NCBI RefSeq assembly: GCF_030676415.1
Contig: NZ_JAUUTW010000018.1
Coordinates: forward strand, 1-64,000
Reading direction: 5' to 3'
DNA from: Peribacillus frigoritolerans
Lineage (GTDB): Bacteria; Bacillota; Bacilli; Bacillales; DSM-1321
Length of the DNA: 64,000 nt
Part shown: positions 53,889-63,025 of the stretch, one piece after another
Layout: each line of letters opens with the position of its first letter
Position numbering within the stretch: position 1 is the first letter of the stretch
Position numbers and translations under genes: made by a program
The notes under the pieces: model-generated
Told to the model about the DNA's origin: nothing
The model's input: only the letters and a program-made list of their open reading frames with translations
Database searches by the model: none

Positions 53889-54596
53889 ATGAAACTCGTT
53901 ACTTTGCATAATATTGTTTTTGGTTATACTCATTCACCTACTTTAAATGGAGTATCCTTTGAGATACAGAGTGGAGAGTTTGTGGGAATTACAGGACCCA
54001 ACGGAGCTTCCAAATCAACGATGCTACGAGTCATGCTAGGCTTACTAAAACCTTGGGAAGGTACGATTACAATAAGTGAAAAAAATGCCGACGGAAAACG
54101 TCTTACCATTGGGTACGTCCCTCAACAAATTGCCTCTTTTAATTCGGGTTTTCCAAGTACAGTTATAGAGCTAGTACGATCTGGGAGATTTCTTAAGGGC
54201 AGATGGTTAAAAAGATTAAACCATGAAGATGAAGAAAAAATAGAAAATTCCTTGAAAATGGTAGGGATGTGGGAGTTTCGTCATCACAAAATTGGCGCTT
54301 TATCTGGAGGACAAAAACAGAAAATTATTATTGCAAGAGTTCTTGCTACCGATCCAGACTTATTGGTATTGGACGAACCGACAACAGGAATGGATGCTGA
54401 GAGCAGAAAAGGGTTTTATGAATTTATGTACCATCAAGTAAAAAAACATCATCGGACCGTTGTGATGGTCACGCACGAACAGGATGAAGTGCAGGGATAT
54501 TTGGATAAAATTCTTCGCTTAGAGAGGGGGGAACAAGGTGGATGGAAATGTTTAACTTGGAATTCATGCAGCGAGCATTTTGGGCAGGTGGATTAA
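53889..54596 (+). CDS. znuC: Zinc ABC transporter, ATPase
   Basis: The 235-residue ATPase has Walker [11 protein letters not shown]-loop [13 protein letters not shown], signature [16 protein letters not shown], Walker [13 protein letters not shown] and [10 protein letters not shown]. The Walker A carries Ser where Gly is usual; to my knowledge the Bacillus zinc ATPase (AdcC/ZnuC) has the same form, so it is a family trait and not damage. AGAGGAG precedes the ATG at 53889. The last 55 bases overlap the permease gene. Confidence 0.93.
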   Translation: MKLVTLHNIVFGYTHSPTLNGVSFEIQSGEFVGITGPNGASKSTMLRVMLGLLKPWEGTITISEKNADGKRLTIGYVPQQIASFNSGFPSTVIELVRSGRFLKGRWLKRLNHEDEEKIENSLKMVGMWEFRHHKIGALSGGQKQKIIIARVLATDPDLLVLDEPTTGMDAESRKGFYEFMYHQVKKHHRTVVMVTHEQDEVQGYLDKILRLERGEQGGWKCLTWNSCSEHFGQVD

Positions 54597-55390
54597 TTGC
54601 CATTATCGCTCCTATTCTAGGAGTATTCCTAGTATTAAGAAAACAAGCTTTGATGGCGGATACATTGTCCCATGTATCATTGGCTGGGGTAGCCATCGGT
54701 TTCTTCATTCATACAGATATTACGCTATCTAGTATTCTTGTCGTAATAGTAGGGGCAATTGGTATTGAGTACATGAGGCGGGCATATCGAACGTATTCAG
54801 AGGTTTCAATTGCTATTCTAATGGCTGCAGGATTGTCATTCGCCTTATTTTTATTAAGTCTAAGTGAAGGCGGAATGACAACCAATATCGATCAATATTT
54901 ATTTGGGTCCATTGTAACGATCAGCAAGGAACAGCTTTATGTGATGGGTGGAGTAACCACAATTACCCTCCTCTATTTCTTTTTTTTAAAGCGACCGTTA
55001 TATTTAATGACATTTGATGAAGATACCGCCTATACAAGTGGCATCAATACAAACCTATTGTCCCTATCCTTTAGCGTCTTGGTTGGTTTAGCTATTTCAG
55101 TCATTATACCAACGATCGGAGTCCTTTTAGTTTCAGCTCTATTGGTCTTGCCAGCTGCATTTGCAATAAGGTTCATGAAAGGTTTTAAAGTGGTAATTGT
55201 GACTGCTGTTCTTATTGCCATGTTTAGTATCTTTTTGGGATTGGTCTCTTCCTATACATTAGGAACTCCACCAGGAGCTACCATTACTTTATTATTGGTC
55301 ATCATCTTATTTATTGGTTTTCTTAGTCACAAATTAATAGTAAATTTCAGTAGAAAAATTAAGCGAAGAATACGGCAGGAAAGCATATAA
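54542..55390 (+). CDS. znuB: Zinc ABC transporter, permease
   Basis: The 282-residue protein has about eight TM segments of the ABC-3 metal permease family: [23 protein letters not shown] holds the conserved DxxSHxxLAG element, and [20 protein letters not shown] lies in the second half. It starts inside the ATPase gene, 55 bases before that stop, so the two are coupled. It pairs with ZnuA and ZnuC for zinc import. Confidence 0.92.
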   Translation: MEMFNLEFMQRAFWAGGLIAIIAPILGVFLVLRKQALMADTLSHVSLAGVAIGFFIHTDITLSSILVVIVGAIGIEYMRRAYRTYSEVSIAILMAAGLSFALFLLSLSEGGMTTNIDQYLFGSIVTISKEQLYVMGGVTTITLLYFFFLKRPLYLMTFDEDTAYTSGINTNLLSLSFSVLVGLAISVIIPTIGVLLVSALLVLPAAFAIRFMKGFKVVIVTAVLIAMFSIFLGLVSSYTLGTPPGATITLLLVIILFIGFLSHKLIVNFSRKIKRRIRQESI

Positions 55391-55441
55391 CTATCATCGC
55401 TAGATTATATCAGAAAATATTGATCGGGAGGTACAACGCTT

Positions 55442-56017
55442 GTGATTCTGTCTAATAAAACAATCTTAAAGAAAATAAAGGAGCAAGAGCTTATCATTGA
55501 ACCACTGAAACAATCCCAACTACAACCAGCTTCTATTGATTTACGGATAGGAAATCATTTTTTGACGATTGATGAATATTCCACACCTCTTATTTCACTG
55601 GACAAACCAGCTGCTTATAAAGAAATTAACAAAGATCATATTATTATTCCGCCTCAAGCTTTTGTAATAGGAACAACCATAGAAGTTATTAAGTTACCAA
55701 ATAATATGTCTGCTTTCGTTGAAGGCAGAAGCTCTATTGGAAGGTTAGGTCTGTTTATTCAAAATGCTGGATGGGTTGTTCCCGGGTTTGAGGGACATAT
55801 TACATTGGAACTTTACAATGCAAATCGTGTGCCAATTGAGTTAAAGGCAGGGAGACGGATATGTCAATTAGTTTTAGCTGCTTTGGATCAAGAAACTACT
55901 CCTTACATAGGAAAATACTATGGTCAAAATAAAGCAACTGAGAGCCAAGTCTCTCTTGATGAGGAGTCTGAGGATGTAAGTCAGAAAACAAAATGGAAAT
56001 TTAAAGAATTTGATTAA
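55442..56017 (+). CDS. dcd: dCTP deaminase
   Basis: The 191-residue protein matches Dcd: MILSNKTILKKI, SIDLRIGNHF, the active-site stretch FVEGRSSIGRLGLF and NAGWVVPGFEGHITLELYNA. It deaminates dCTP to dUTP, which feeds dTMP synthesis. It is a trimeric enzyme that uses Mg2+ and no zinc, unlike the zinc-dependent dCMP deaminase of Bacillus. It lies 51 bases after znuB with GGGAGG before a GTG start and appears to be in the Zur operon, so a zinc-sparing role is a reasonable inference. Confidence 0.9.
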   Translation: MILSNKTILKKIKEQELIIEPLKQSQLQPASIDLRIGNHFLTIDEYSTPLISLDKPAAYKEINKDHIIIPPQAFVIGTTIEVIKLPNNMSAFVEGRSSIGRLGLFIQNAGWVVPGFEGHITLELYNANRVPIELKAGRRICQLVLAALDQETTPYIGKYYGQNKATESQVSLDEESEDVSQKTKWKFKEFD

Positions 56018-56104
56018 TTTATAGGTATACTCCAGCCTTAGGATTTTAAAGTTGTCAGCTATATTGAAACCATCATAAGTTCATACATAATGAAAAGAGG
56101 GAAA

Positions 56105-56623
56105 ATGATGAGTGTTGAGCAACATAAGGAAGAAGCCCCTAAAAAGGTGAATTGTAAAGTCATCACAGTAAGTGACACACGTTCAAAAGAGACAGATAAA
56201 AGTGGGAGCTTGATGATCAAGATGTTAGAGGATGCTTTACACTCTATACAAGATTATCAAATTGTGACAGATGACTATGGGGCCATCTATGAAGCTATAA
56301 AGGCAGGGTGTTTAGACAATGGTATAGATGTCGTATTGTTGAATGGAGGAACAGGTATAGCAAACCGAGACGTTACAATTGAAGTTGTTCAAAGCTTAGT
56401 AGAGAAGCAACTTACAGGATTTGGTGAGATATTCCGGATGCTAAGTTATTTAGAGGATATTGGATCTGCAGCGATTTTAAGTAGATCTATTGCTGGTGTA
56501 TCCCATGATACAGCCATTTTTTCTATGCCGGGATCTAGTGGGGCGGTCAAATTAGCCATGGAAAAGATTATTATTCCTGAGATATCTCATGTAGTGAGGG
56601 AAATACGAAAAGACTTAAGATAG
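56105..56623 (+). CDS. moaB: MoaB-type molybdenum cofactor protein
   Basis: The 172-residue protein has the MoaB/MogA core: KVITVSDTRSKETDKSG, LNGGTGIANRDVTIE with the molybdopterin-binding GGTG, and FSMPGSSGAVKLAM. MoaB proteins bind or adenylate molybdopterin. GAGGG suits the double ATG at 56105. It follows dcd by 87 bases without a terminator, so it may be the end of the znu operon. Why a molybdopterin protein should be zinc-repressed is not known; it may be a paralogue with another role. Confidence 0.88.
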   Translation: MMSVEQHKEEAPKKVNCKVITVSDTRSKETDKSGSLMIKMLEDALHSIQDYQIVTDDYGAIYEAIKAGCLDNGIDVVLLNGGTGIANRDVTIEVVQSLVEKQLTGFGEIFRMLSYLEDIGSAAILSRSIAGVSHDTAIFSMPGSSGAVKLAMEKIIIPEISHVVREIRKDLR

Positions 56624-56704
56624 AAGATAATAGCAGAGTGAGTAAATGAATATTATTAAATAATTGTTGTGATTAATCAATTTTTAAATGATAGAGTGGA
56701 TTAT

Positions 56705-56725
56705 AAATCGTAATAATTACGTTTT
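56705..56725. promoter_or_regulatory. Zur box upstream of the methyltransferase gene
   Basis: AAATCGTAAT and ATTACGTTTT flank a central A, one mismatch from a perfect palindrome. It lies 58 bases before the methyltransferase start. Confidence 0.87.
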
Positions 56726-56783
56726 GTGTTTCGGATAAATTCCTTTAGATTTTTATAAGATAGATTAGGAGAGTGAACTGGAA

Positions 56784-57521
56784 ATGAACGCGTGGTATGA
56801 AGAACATTTTCAAACGGACTATATAAAAATTTATCAACATAGGCACAGTGAAGCAGGTAGTGAGTTAAAGGATCTACTTGAATTTATCCCCTGGAAGAAA
56901 GGTCAATCCGTTCTGGATTTGTGCTGTGGTTACGGAAGACATTCTCGCTATCTTGCTCAGCTTGGTTGGAGAGTTACTGGAGTGGATCTCTCCGCACCCC
57001 TTCTTCAAGAGGCTATCAACCTGTCATTGAACATGCCTATTCAATATATGAGGTGTGACATGAGGAAGATTCCGTTTCGTAAGGAAATGGATCTCGTTGT
57101 AAATATGTTTACAAGCTTTGGTTATTTTGAAAGTGATGATGAGAATGAGAAGGTGATTGAGGGAATAAGCCATTCTTTGAAGGATGGAGGTTACTTTATT
57201 ATGGATTATCTTAATCCTACATTTGTTGAAGAAAATCTTATTCCGTATTCAAGAGAGGAAGTTGGATCAGTGGAGCTGATTCAATATAGGAGGATAGTAG
57301 GGGGACATGTACATAAAAAAATCATCATTAAATCCGGTAACGATGAAAAACGATATGAAGAGGTTATTAAGTTATATCATAAAGAAAAAATGCTATCTAT
57401 GCTAAATTCATATGGACTTATCGTTCAGGACATCTTGGGTCACTATGATGCAAGTTGTTTTAATTCACGGCAATCACCCCGTATGATCTTTATTTGTCAG
57501 AAAGGTGTAAAAAAAATATGA
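56784..57521 (+). CDS. Class I SAM-dependent methyltransferase under a Zur box
   Basis: The 245-residue protein has SAM motif I SVLDLCCGYGRHSRYLA, motif II VTGVDLSAPLL, the acidic loop MRCDMRKIPF and LVVNMFTSFGYF, typical of small-molecule class I methyltransferases. AGGAGAG precedes the ATG. With a Zur box 58 bases upstream it is probably induced by zinc starvation. It resembles general ubiquinone/cyclopropane-type folds and not the nicotianamine-like synthase CntL. Role could be metallophore or cofactor modification; that is speculative. The PepSY relic and folE2 follow and may share the transcript. Confidence 0.87.
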   Translation: MNAWYEEHFQTDYIKIYQHRHSEAGSELKDLLEFIPWKKGQSVLDLCCGYGRHSRYLAQLGWRVTGVDLSAPLLQEAINLSLNMPIQYMRCDMRKIPFRKEMDLVVNMFTSFGYFESDDENEKVIEGISHSLKDGGYFIMDYLNPTFVEENLIPYSREEVGSVELIQYRRIVGGHVHKKIIIKSGNDEKRYEEVIKLYHKEKMLSMLNSYGLIVQDILGHYDASCFNSRQSPRMIFICQKGVKKI

Positions 57522-57615
57522 AATGAATGATGAAAAAACCTTTTTAGTATCAACACCATTCTCGGCAAGATGAGTGACGTATTTATTGAAAAAGAAGAAA
57601 AGGAGTGAAAGAACA

Positions 57616-57831
57616 GTGTCGAAAGCTGTAAAGTTGTATAAATTAGCCGAAAAGTGTTCTAACATTGGCAGGTGTATCCTTAATCCTGCGTCATTATCTG
57701 GTTATTGTATGGTGGGCTATACTCTTTATAAGCGTCTAGTGGCAAAAAAAATGATAAAAATTGGAGATTTAGCGCCCATTACGTTCACTGATAAAGCTAT
57801 ATGTTCATTAGTTACCGTTTACTTACTATAA
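57616..57831 (+). pseudogene. Internally deleted third copy of the PepSY-TM gene
   Basis: The frame opens MSKAVKLYKLAEK like the starts at 43373 and 43963, and jumps within about 15 codons to ILNPASLSGYCMVGYTLYKR, LVAKKM, the equivalent of the C-terminal FSGYYMVGFPLYKRLMAKKK. About 380 bases of the middle are missing. DNA matches are clear at both ends (TATCCTTAATCCTGC, CTCTTTATAAGCGTCTA). It has an AGGAG site and a GTG start, so a 71-residue product might be made, but it lacks both TM and PepSY parts. Confidence 0.85.
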
Positions 57832-57843
57832 GGAGTGTAATGC

Positions 57844-58764
57844 ATGAATAATTTTAAACTTCCCCCAAAGAATGAACGGTTAAAGCTGTTTGGCTCTATG
57901 GAACCTGGAATAAAAACGAAGCCAAGCGAAAAAGAAAACATGTTGGATTTACAAAATATGAAAGAAGATTTCTTATTTGAACTCGATGCCGTTGGCATTA
58001 CAAACGTCAAGACTCCTGTTTCCGTTATCTCAACGTTAGAGCCAATAACGCAAACTACCATCGCTACCTTTACGTTAACTTCCACTATTCCTCATGATGT
58101 AAAGGGAACAAATATGAGTCGTTTTACCGAACAATTGGAGCTGTATCGCAGGCAAGGATTTACCTTAACCTTTTCACAACTATCCGATTTTATTAAAGAA
58201 TTATCCGAACGTTTAGGTCAAAAAGATGCAAAGCTTGAAGTAAGTTTCCCTTGGTTTTACGAACAGCCATCACCTGTGACTTTTCTTGCAGGTTTGAACT
58301 ATGCTGAAGCAAGAATCTTGTTATCTTATCATCATGGAAAGATAGAAAGAACGGTTGAATTAAACTGTGCTGTAACCACCTTATGCCCATGTTCGAAGGA
58401 AATTAGTGAGTATAGCGCTCATAATCAACGGGGTTTCATTAAAATGAGTGCATTGTTAACTAATGATTATGATGAGTCTGTTGATTGGAAAGCTGTACTT
58501 TTACATGCGGCCCAATCAAATGCCAGTGCCATAATTCATCCAATTTTAAAACGCCCGGATGAAAAAATAGTGACTGAAAAAGCTTATGAAAATCCCCGAT
58601 TTGTCGAGGACATGGTTCGGCTTGTAGCTTCTGATCTATATGAAGCACCATTTATTCAATCCTTTACAGTGGAATGTCGTAATGAAGAATCTATCCACCT
58701 TCATGATGCTTATGCCTCAGTAACATTCGATAAAACCAATAAAAAAGCTTTCACTCGTATTTAA
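57844..58764 (+). CDS. folE2: GTP cyclohydrolase IB (FolE2), zinc-independent
   Basis: The 306-residue protein matches FolE2: RLKLFGSMEPGIKTK near the start and the catalytic CAVTTLCPCSKEISEY followed by SAHNQRG. It makes dihydroneopterin triphosphate for folate from GTP, like FolE, but can use metals other than zinc and is a standard member of Bacillus Zur regulons. AAGGAG precedes the ATG. The nearest Zur box is at 56705, ahead of the methyltransferase gene, so it is probably read from there or from an unseen promoter. Confidence 0.94.
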   Translation: MNNFKLPPKNERLKLFGSMEPGIKTKPSEKENMLDLQNMKEDFLFELDAVGITNVKTPVSVISTLEPITQTTIATFTLTSTIPHDVKGTNMSRFTEQLELYRRQGFTLTFSQLSDFIKELSERLGQKDAKLEVSFPWFYEQPSPVTFLAGLNYAEARILLSYHHGKIERTVELNCAVTTLCPCSKEISEYSAHNQRGFIKMSALLTNDYDESVDWKAVLLHAAQSNASAIIHPILKRPDEKIVTEKAYENPRFVEDMVRLVASDLYEAPFIQSFTVECRNEESIHLHDAYASVTFDKTNKKAFTRI

Positions 58765-58908
58765 TAGAGTGAAGGGTGAGTGATGACAGATCTATTGAAA
58801 GAATTGAGCCACCGATGAAAAAACTAACCTGACCTGTCCATCATATTATACTAAATCAATTCATACATTTACGGGTAGGTCAGCTATGCTAGTACTACCA
58901 TAGAATTG

Positions 58909-58980
58909 GGGATGAAGATGAAACGAAATCGATACCTGTATAGGTCCTTTCGGGATTTTTAGGCAGTGGAAAAACGACAA
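58909..58980 (+). pseudogene. 5' relic of a third COG0523 GTPase (YciC-like)
   Basis: One frame reads KSIPV, a TAG, then VLSGFLGSGKTT with an intact Walker A, as in the opening [18 protein letters not shown] of YciC. The sequence breaks off right after it. A start ATG lies in another frame. It is the remnant of a larger deletion that also removed the front of the exporter gene that follows. Confidence 0.75.
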
Positions 58981-59045
58981 AATCGAACAAGTAAAAAACG
59001 TTCGGTCTGATTATGCTAGAAAATTATTGGACAAATTAATAACTT

Positions 59046-59966
59046 ATTCTTATAGTCAATTGTTTTGCTTTAATATTATATACGATTACTGGGTTAGGCG
59101 GCTATCTAGTTGCCCGTATGTTACAAGGGGTGTCGACAGCTTTTTTTTCCATGGCATTGCAGATAGGCATTATTGATGCACTAACGGAGAAAGACCGCTC
59201 TCAGGGCATCTCACTTTATTCTTTATTCTCTTATATACCAGGTATTATTGGACCCATACTGGCATTAGGAATTTGGCAAGGAGGTATGGATTATTTTACA
59301 GTCGTGATGATAGCAATAGCCATCACTACATGGGTGTTTGGCTATAGTGCCAAAATGGAAAAAGGAAAGGAACAACCTGCTTCAGTTAATAATGAGCAGG
59401 GAGTAAGTATGTTTAAGGCATTTAGTCAGTTGGTACAAAATCCGTTTCTGTTTAAATGCAGCGTTTTGATGTTAGTTACCTCCATTTTATTTGGAGCGAT
59501 TACAACCTTCATACCACTGTACGCTACGCTGTTAAAAAACGGAAATGCTGGAATTTATCTCATGCTTCAGGCTGGTACCGTTGTCTTTGCTCGTTTTGTT
59601 TTAAGGAAAAGGATTCCTTCAGACGGTAAATGGCATTCATCTTTTATCATGGGGGCTATGCTTCTTTTAGCAATAGCGGCGCAATGTGTAAGCGTTTCTA
59701 TAACGGGTGGGGCTTTCTTTTTCTATGCAGGTGCGATTTTAATGGGGATAGCTCAGGCAATTATTTATCCAACGTTAACAACGTATTTAACCTTTGTATT
59801 GCCTAAGGTAAATCGAAATGTGTTACTTGGTTTATTCATTGCCATGGCTGATTTAGGTGTTTCGCTAGGTGATGTCATTATGGGGCCGATAGCCTCATAC
59901 TCATTTATGAATATGATTTGTGCTATCTTAGGTTTGATGATGACCATTTTTGCATATGATAGATGA
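59046..59966 (+). pseudogene. Staphylopine-type metallophore exporter (CntE-like), N-terminus lost
   Basis: From about 59046 the frame reads ILIVNCFALILYTITGLGG, VARMLQGVSTAFFSMALQIG and later FVLPKVNRNVLLGLFIAMAD, closely following the opine-metallophore exporter CntE of staphylococci as I recall it. It begins at about TM3 of a 12-TM MFS protein: the first 70-80 residues and the start site are gone, and a stop lies just upstream. An internal ATG (59118) gives 282 residues that could not form a complete MFS pump. Family call is from memory of CntE and moderately strong. Confidence 0.75.
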
Positions 59967-60438
59967 AAAATATTTGTTGGGTAAAATATAAAGGAGTCTT
60001 TTAAAAGTTTCATATATGACTTTTGGAAGGGTTTGTTGAATTTAATATTTTAATCTTATAGAGGATATCTTTTAATAGGATTCTTTTTCTTTTTAATGGC
60101 TAATTAATTATGTATGAGATACGCCTAAATTAAGAAAGAATGTAAGTTGGCATATTGTTGTGTATTAAAACCCCTTAGTCCTTTTTCGCAGGTACAGAAT
60201 ACAGAGCGTCCTGATCGCGTGATCGCTTTTTTGATGGAAGGTCGAGTGGCCATCTTATTAGATGGGACGCCACAAGGGATCTTTTTCGGCGTGGACTATA
60301 TTTCATCAGTACTAACCGTCCGGGTTGTTTCTCTTGTTTTTTGACGTAATGAAATTACGGTCTCCTGTTTTAGTACATGTTAATTTTTACTATCCTCCTA
60401 ATAATCCTTTACATTACTCTAAAATTGTTTTAAGATTT
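59967..60438. other. Gap with a spore-germination (GerA) gene fragment
   Basis: At 60189-60272 the plus strand reads [18 protein letters not shown] followed by [10 protein letters not shown], the conserved core of GerA/GerKA-type spore germinant receptors (ERPDRV..LLEGRVAI..DGTP). Nothing of the gene is seen on either side. It shows that the organism or the donor of this DNA forms spores. The rest of the gap is AT-rich without genes. Confidence 0.7.
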
Positions 60439-60459
60439 AAACCGTAATAATTACGATTT
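60439..60459. promoter_or_regulatory. Zur box upstream of the broken znuA
   Basis: AAACCGTAAT and ATTACGATTT flank a central A, one mismatch from a perfect palindrome. It lies 70 bases before the start of the znuA relic and may now control the YcgR/YcgQ pair about 400 bases downstream. Confidence 0.87.
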
Positions 60460-60528
60460 AAAAAAACAAAAACCTTCTATTCTTTGAGTAGTAGGGAGTC
60501 CCATTTAATAGAATAGGAGTTAACAAGT

Positions 60529-60760
60529 ATGAATATAATAAGTTGATTAACACTTCTGTACCAACCTTAAGCCTTTTTTAACGGGATGCGGTAAGACTGA
60601 GAAAGTCAATAAAGTTGATGAAAAGAAGGACGATGAGAAATTAAAAGTTATTACAACGATTTATCCGTTTTAAGATTTTACAAAAAAAATGGTGGTAGCT
60701 TTGTCGAAGTAAAAAGTATCTATCCTCCAAACGTTGATACACATAGTTTTGAGCATGTGA
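60529..60760 (+). pseudogene. 5' part of a second zinc-binding lipoprotein gene (znuA-like)
   Basis: Across several frames the sequence reads LTGCGKTEKVNKVDEKKD (lipobox Cys), LKVITTIYPF, a TAA, DFTKK, and after a shift GGSFVEVKSIYPPNVDTHSF. This is the front of a ZnuA/AdcA-type protein distinct from the intact znuA. At least three lesions are present and the rest is missing. A Zur box precedes it. It runs into the start region of the ycgR-like gene. Confidence 0.85.
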
Positions 60761-60848
60761 ATTTAATTGTTGAAGTTTGCTATATATTATCAACTTTCTA
60801 ATATATTTTATGGAAGTAGCACTACATTATTTTTTAAGGGAGGTACCT

Positions 60849-61847
60849 ATGATTCGGATTATTCGAGGTTATATGATAGATATAACCGGTATTATCATAA
60901 TAGCACTAGCTCTTATCCTGTTTTCTTTCAGTTCTAGTATAAAAGATTCCTTTGTTATTCCACCGTCATTGTTAAATTTAAATACTATTTTTCTAAGTAT
61001 TTTAATAGAAGCCCTGCCCTTTGTTTTAATTGGGGTCCTCATCGCTGGAGTGATCCAAATCTTTGTTACTGAAGAACATATTCAAAGGTGGATTCCAAAG
61101 AATAAGGTTATGGCTGTAATAATGAGCTGTATTGTAGGAGCGCTGTTTCCTGCCTGTGAATGTGGAATCGTTCCCATTGTTCGACGTTTAGTTGTAAAAG
61201 GAGTACCTATTCATGCTGCGATGGGTTTTATGTTAACAGGCCCTCTTATCAACCCGATTGTTATTGTTTCTACATATATGGCATTTGGAAATGATTTTAA
61301 AATTGCTGGATTGCGTATGGGGTTAGGGTTTCTGGTGGCTATAATGGTTGCCTTTGCTGTCAGTTGGATTTTTAAAGGCAATCAATTTAAGTCTTCCATC
61401 ATTTCTGTTTCAACCCATAATCACAGTATAAATCAATCACTTTCCAATCGTTTTTGGTCGATGCTCACACATTCAATTGATGAGTTTTTTGATATGGGGA
61501 AATACCTGGTTATAGGAGCTTTTTTAGCTGCTTTTGTACAAACCTATATGCCAGCAAAATCTTTGTTGGAGGCTGGAAACGGTCCGGCTTCTTCTTTATT
61601 TGTTATGATGGGATTGGCTTACGTTTTATCTCTATGTTCTGAAGCAGACGCGTTTATAGGAGCTTCCTTTAGCAGCATTTTTCCAGTTTCATCAATCCTT
61701 GGCTTCTTAATTTTCGGCCCCATGATTGATTTAAAGAACACACTTTTGATGCTGAGCGTTTTTCGATTTAGATTTGTTATGGTTTTGCTAGCATTGGTTG
61801 TTTCTATGGTGTTTATCACTTTAATGCTGCTGCAAAGCTTTTTATAA
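60849..61847 (+). CDS. YcgR-like permease (UPF0718 family)
   Basis: The 332-residue membrane protein has about eight TM segments and the family motif GALFPACECGIVPIVRRL with its two Cys, then GFMLTGPLINPIV and the second-half ALCSEADAF-like LSLCSEADAFIGASF. Related permeases (UPF0718/YraQ) are paired with metal or thiol stress genes. GGGAGG precedes the ATG at 60849; a longer reading from 60777 runs into the znuA relic. The YcgQ-like gene follows after 13 bases. Transport of a metal or metal-chelate is inferred from context only. Confidence 0.85.
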   Translation: MIRIIRGYMIDITGIIIIALALILFSFSSSIKDSFVIPPSLLNLNTIFLSILIEALPFVLIGVLIAGVIQIFVTEEHIQRWIPKNKVMAVIMSCIVGALFPACECGIVPIVRRLVVKGVPIHAAMGFMLTGPLINPIVIVSTYMAFGNDFKIAGLRMGLGFLVAIMVAFAVSWIFKGNQFKSSIISVSTHNHSINQSLSNRFWSMLTHSIDEFFDMGKYLVIGAFLAAFVQTYMPAKSLLEAGNGPASSLFVMMGLAYVLSLCSEADAFIGASFSSIFPVSSILGFLIFGPMIDLKNTLLMLSVFRFRFVMVLLALVVSMVFITLMLLQSFL

Positions 61848-61860
61848 GGAGGGGAAAATC

Positions 61861-62823
61861 ATGCAACTCCAATTTCAGCAAGCTGCTAGAGCTTTAATTT
61901 TACTAGCTTTTTCGGCCCTCATATTTAAGCTACATTTCACCGGTGAAATTACAAAGTTCATTAACCCAAAATATGAAGGTTTAAGCCAAGTAGCTTCTGT
62001 AATATTTTTGATTTTGTTTTTCATTCAAATTACAAGGATATGGAAAGTGAAGAAAAGCAGCTATCATCATTGTGATCAGCACGACCATGACTGCGACCAT
62101 AACCATGATCATGGAGATTCTTCTTTTAACACAAAAAAACTAATTTCGTATTTTATAATTGTGTTTCCATTACTAACTGGGTTTCTGCTTCCAGCCAAAG
62201 TACTCGATGCTTCTATTGCCAATAAGAAAGGGGCAATGCTGGCACTGTCAAACCAAAAACAAGCACCTAAAGAAGACAAAAATAAAGAAAACAGTAACCC
62301 TCCAGAAGAAATGGAAGAGAGTAGTATAAATGGTCAGGCTGATCCCTCTATAGATGACAACCCTGTAGACCCAGCTCTTCTAGAAAACCAGCTGGAAGAA
62401 ATCTCAAAGGAAGAATATAATCAACTGATACAACAGTTAGAACAAAACCAAAATATTGAGATGAATGACTATGTTTATGCAGCCTATTATGAAGAAATGA
62501 GTAAAGATATTAATAAATTTAAGGGAAGAAAAATCGAATTAAAGGGCTTTGTTTATAAAGAAGATGGATTTGCTCAAAATCAGCTGGTGATTTCAAGATT
62601 TTTAATTACTCACTGTGTCGCAGACGCAAGTATTATTGGATTTCTTTCAGAGTTCCCAGAGGCTTCTTCCCTAGACAAGGATACATGGATCAAAGCAAAT
62701 GGTGTAATAGAAATTACTACGTATAACGGGACTGAGCTTCCTGTAATCAAAATTACTGATTGGGAAAAAATCAGTGAACCTAATGAGCCGTATCTCTATC
62801 CGATTAATGTGAAAATATTATAA
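61861..62823 (+). CDS. YcgQ-like protein (TIGR03943 family) with His-rich loop
   Basis: The 320-residue partner of the YcgR-like permease has two N-terminal TM segments, a His/Asp/Cys-rich loop at about 65-85 (HHCDQHDHDCDHNHDHGD), another TM segment and a C-terminal extracytoplasmic domain with ITHCVADASIIGF and ELPVIKITDWEKI. A strongly acidic linker lies between (about 140-185). The His-rich loop suggests metal binding. AGGAGG precedes the ATG. Pairing and position beside znu genes suggest a metal uptake or delivery complex of unknown mechanism. Confidence 0.83.
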   Translation: MQLQFQQAARALILLAFSALIFKLHFTGEITKFINPKYEGLSQVASVIFLILFFIQITRIWKVKKSSYHHCDQHDHDCDHNHDHGDSSFNTKKLISYFIIVFPLLTGFLLPAKVLDASIANKKGAMLALSNQKQAPKEDKNKENSNPPEEMEESSINGQADPSIDDNPVDPALLENQLEEISKEEYNQLIQQLEQNQNIEMNDYVYAAYYEEMSKDINKFKGRKIELKGFVYKEDGFAQNQLVISRFLITHCVADASIIGFLSEFPEASSLDKDTWIKANGVIEITTYNGTELPVIKITDWEKISEPNEPYLYPINVKIL

Positions 62824-63025
62824 AATATATTTTGCATAATACAGAATAACGGCAATCAATAAACACAGAAGAGATATTATATCAAGGCTATTGGTTTATT
62901 TGCTGTTGCTCACTCTATGGAACGGATTAATGAAACAAAAAAGTTATGTTACATGAGTTAACAATTAAAAACGCAGTTTCAATGTTAGAGTCTAATTTCA
63001 AATAAAAACTGGGAGTAAACCTTTT

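Noticed and set aside
53986..54012. Apparent defect in the ZnuC Walker A motif (Ser for Gly)
   Set aside because: The same GPNGASKST form is, as I recall, present in the functional Bacillus zinc ATPase, so it is a family trait.
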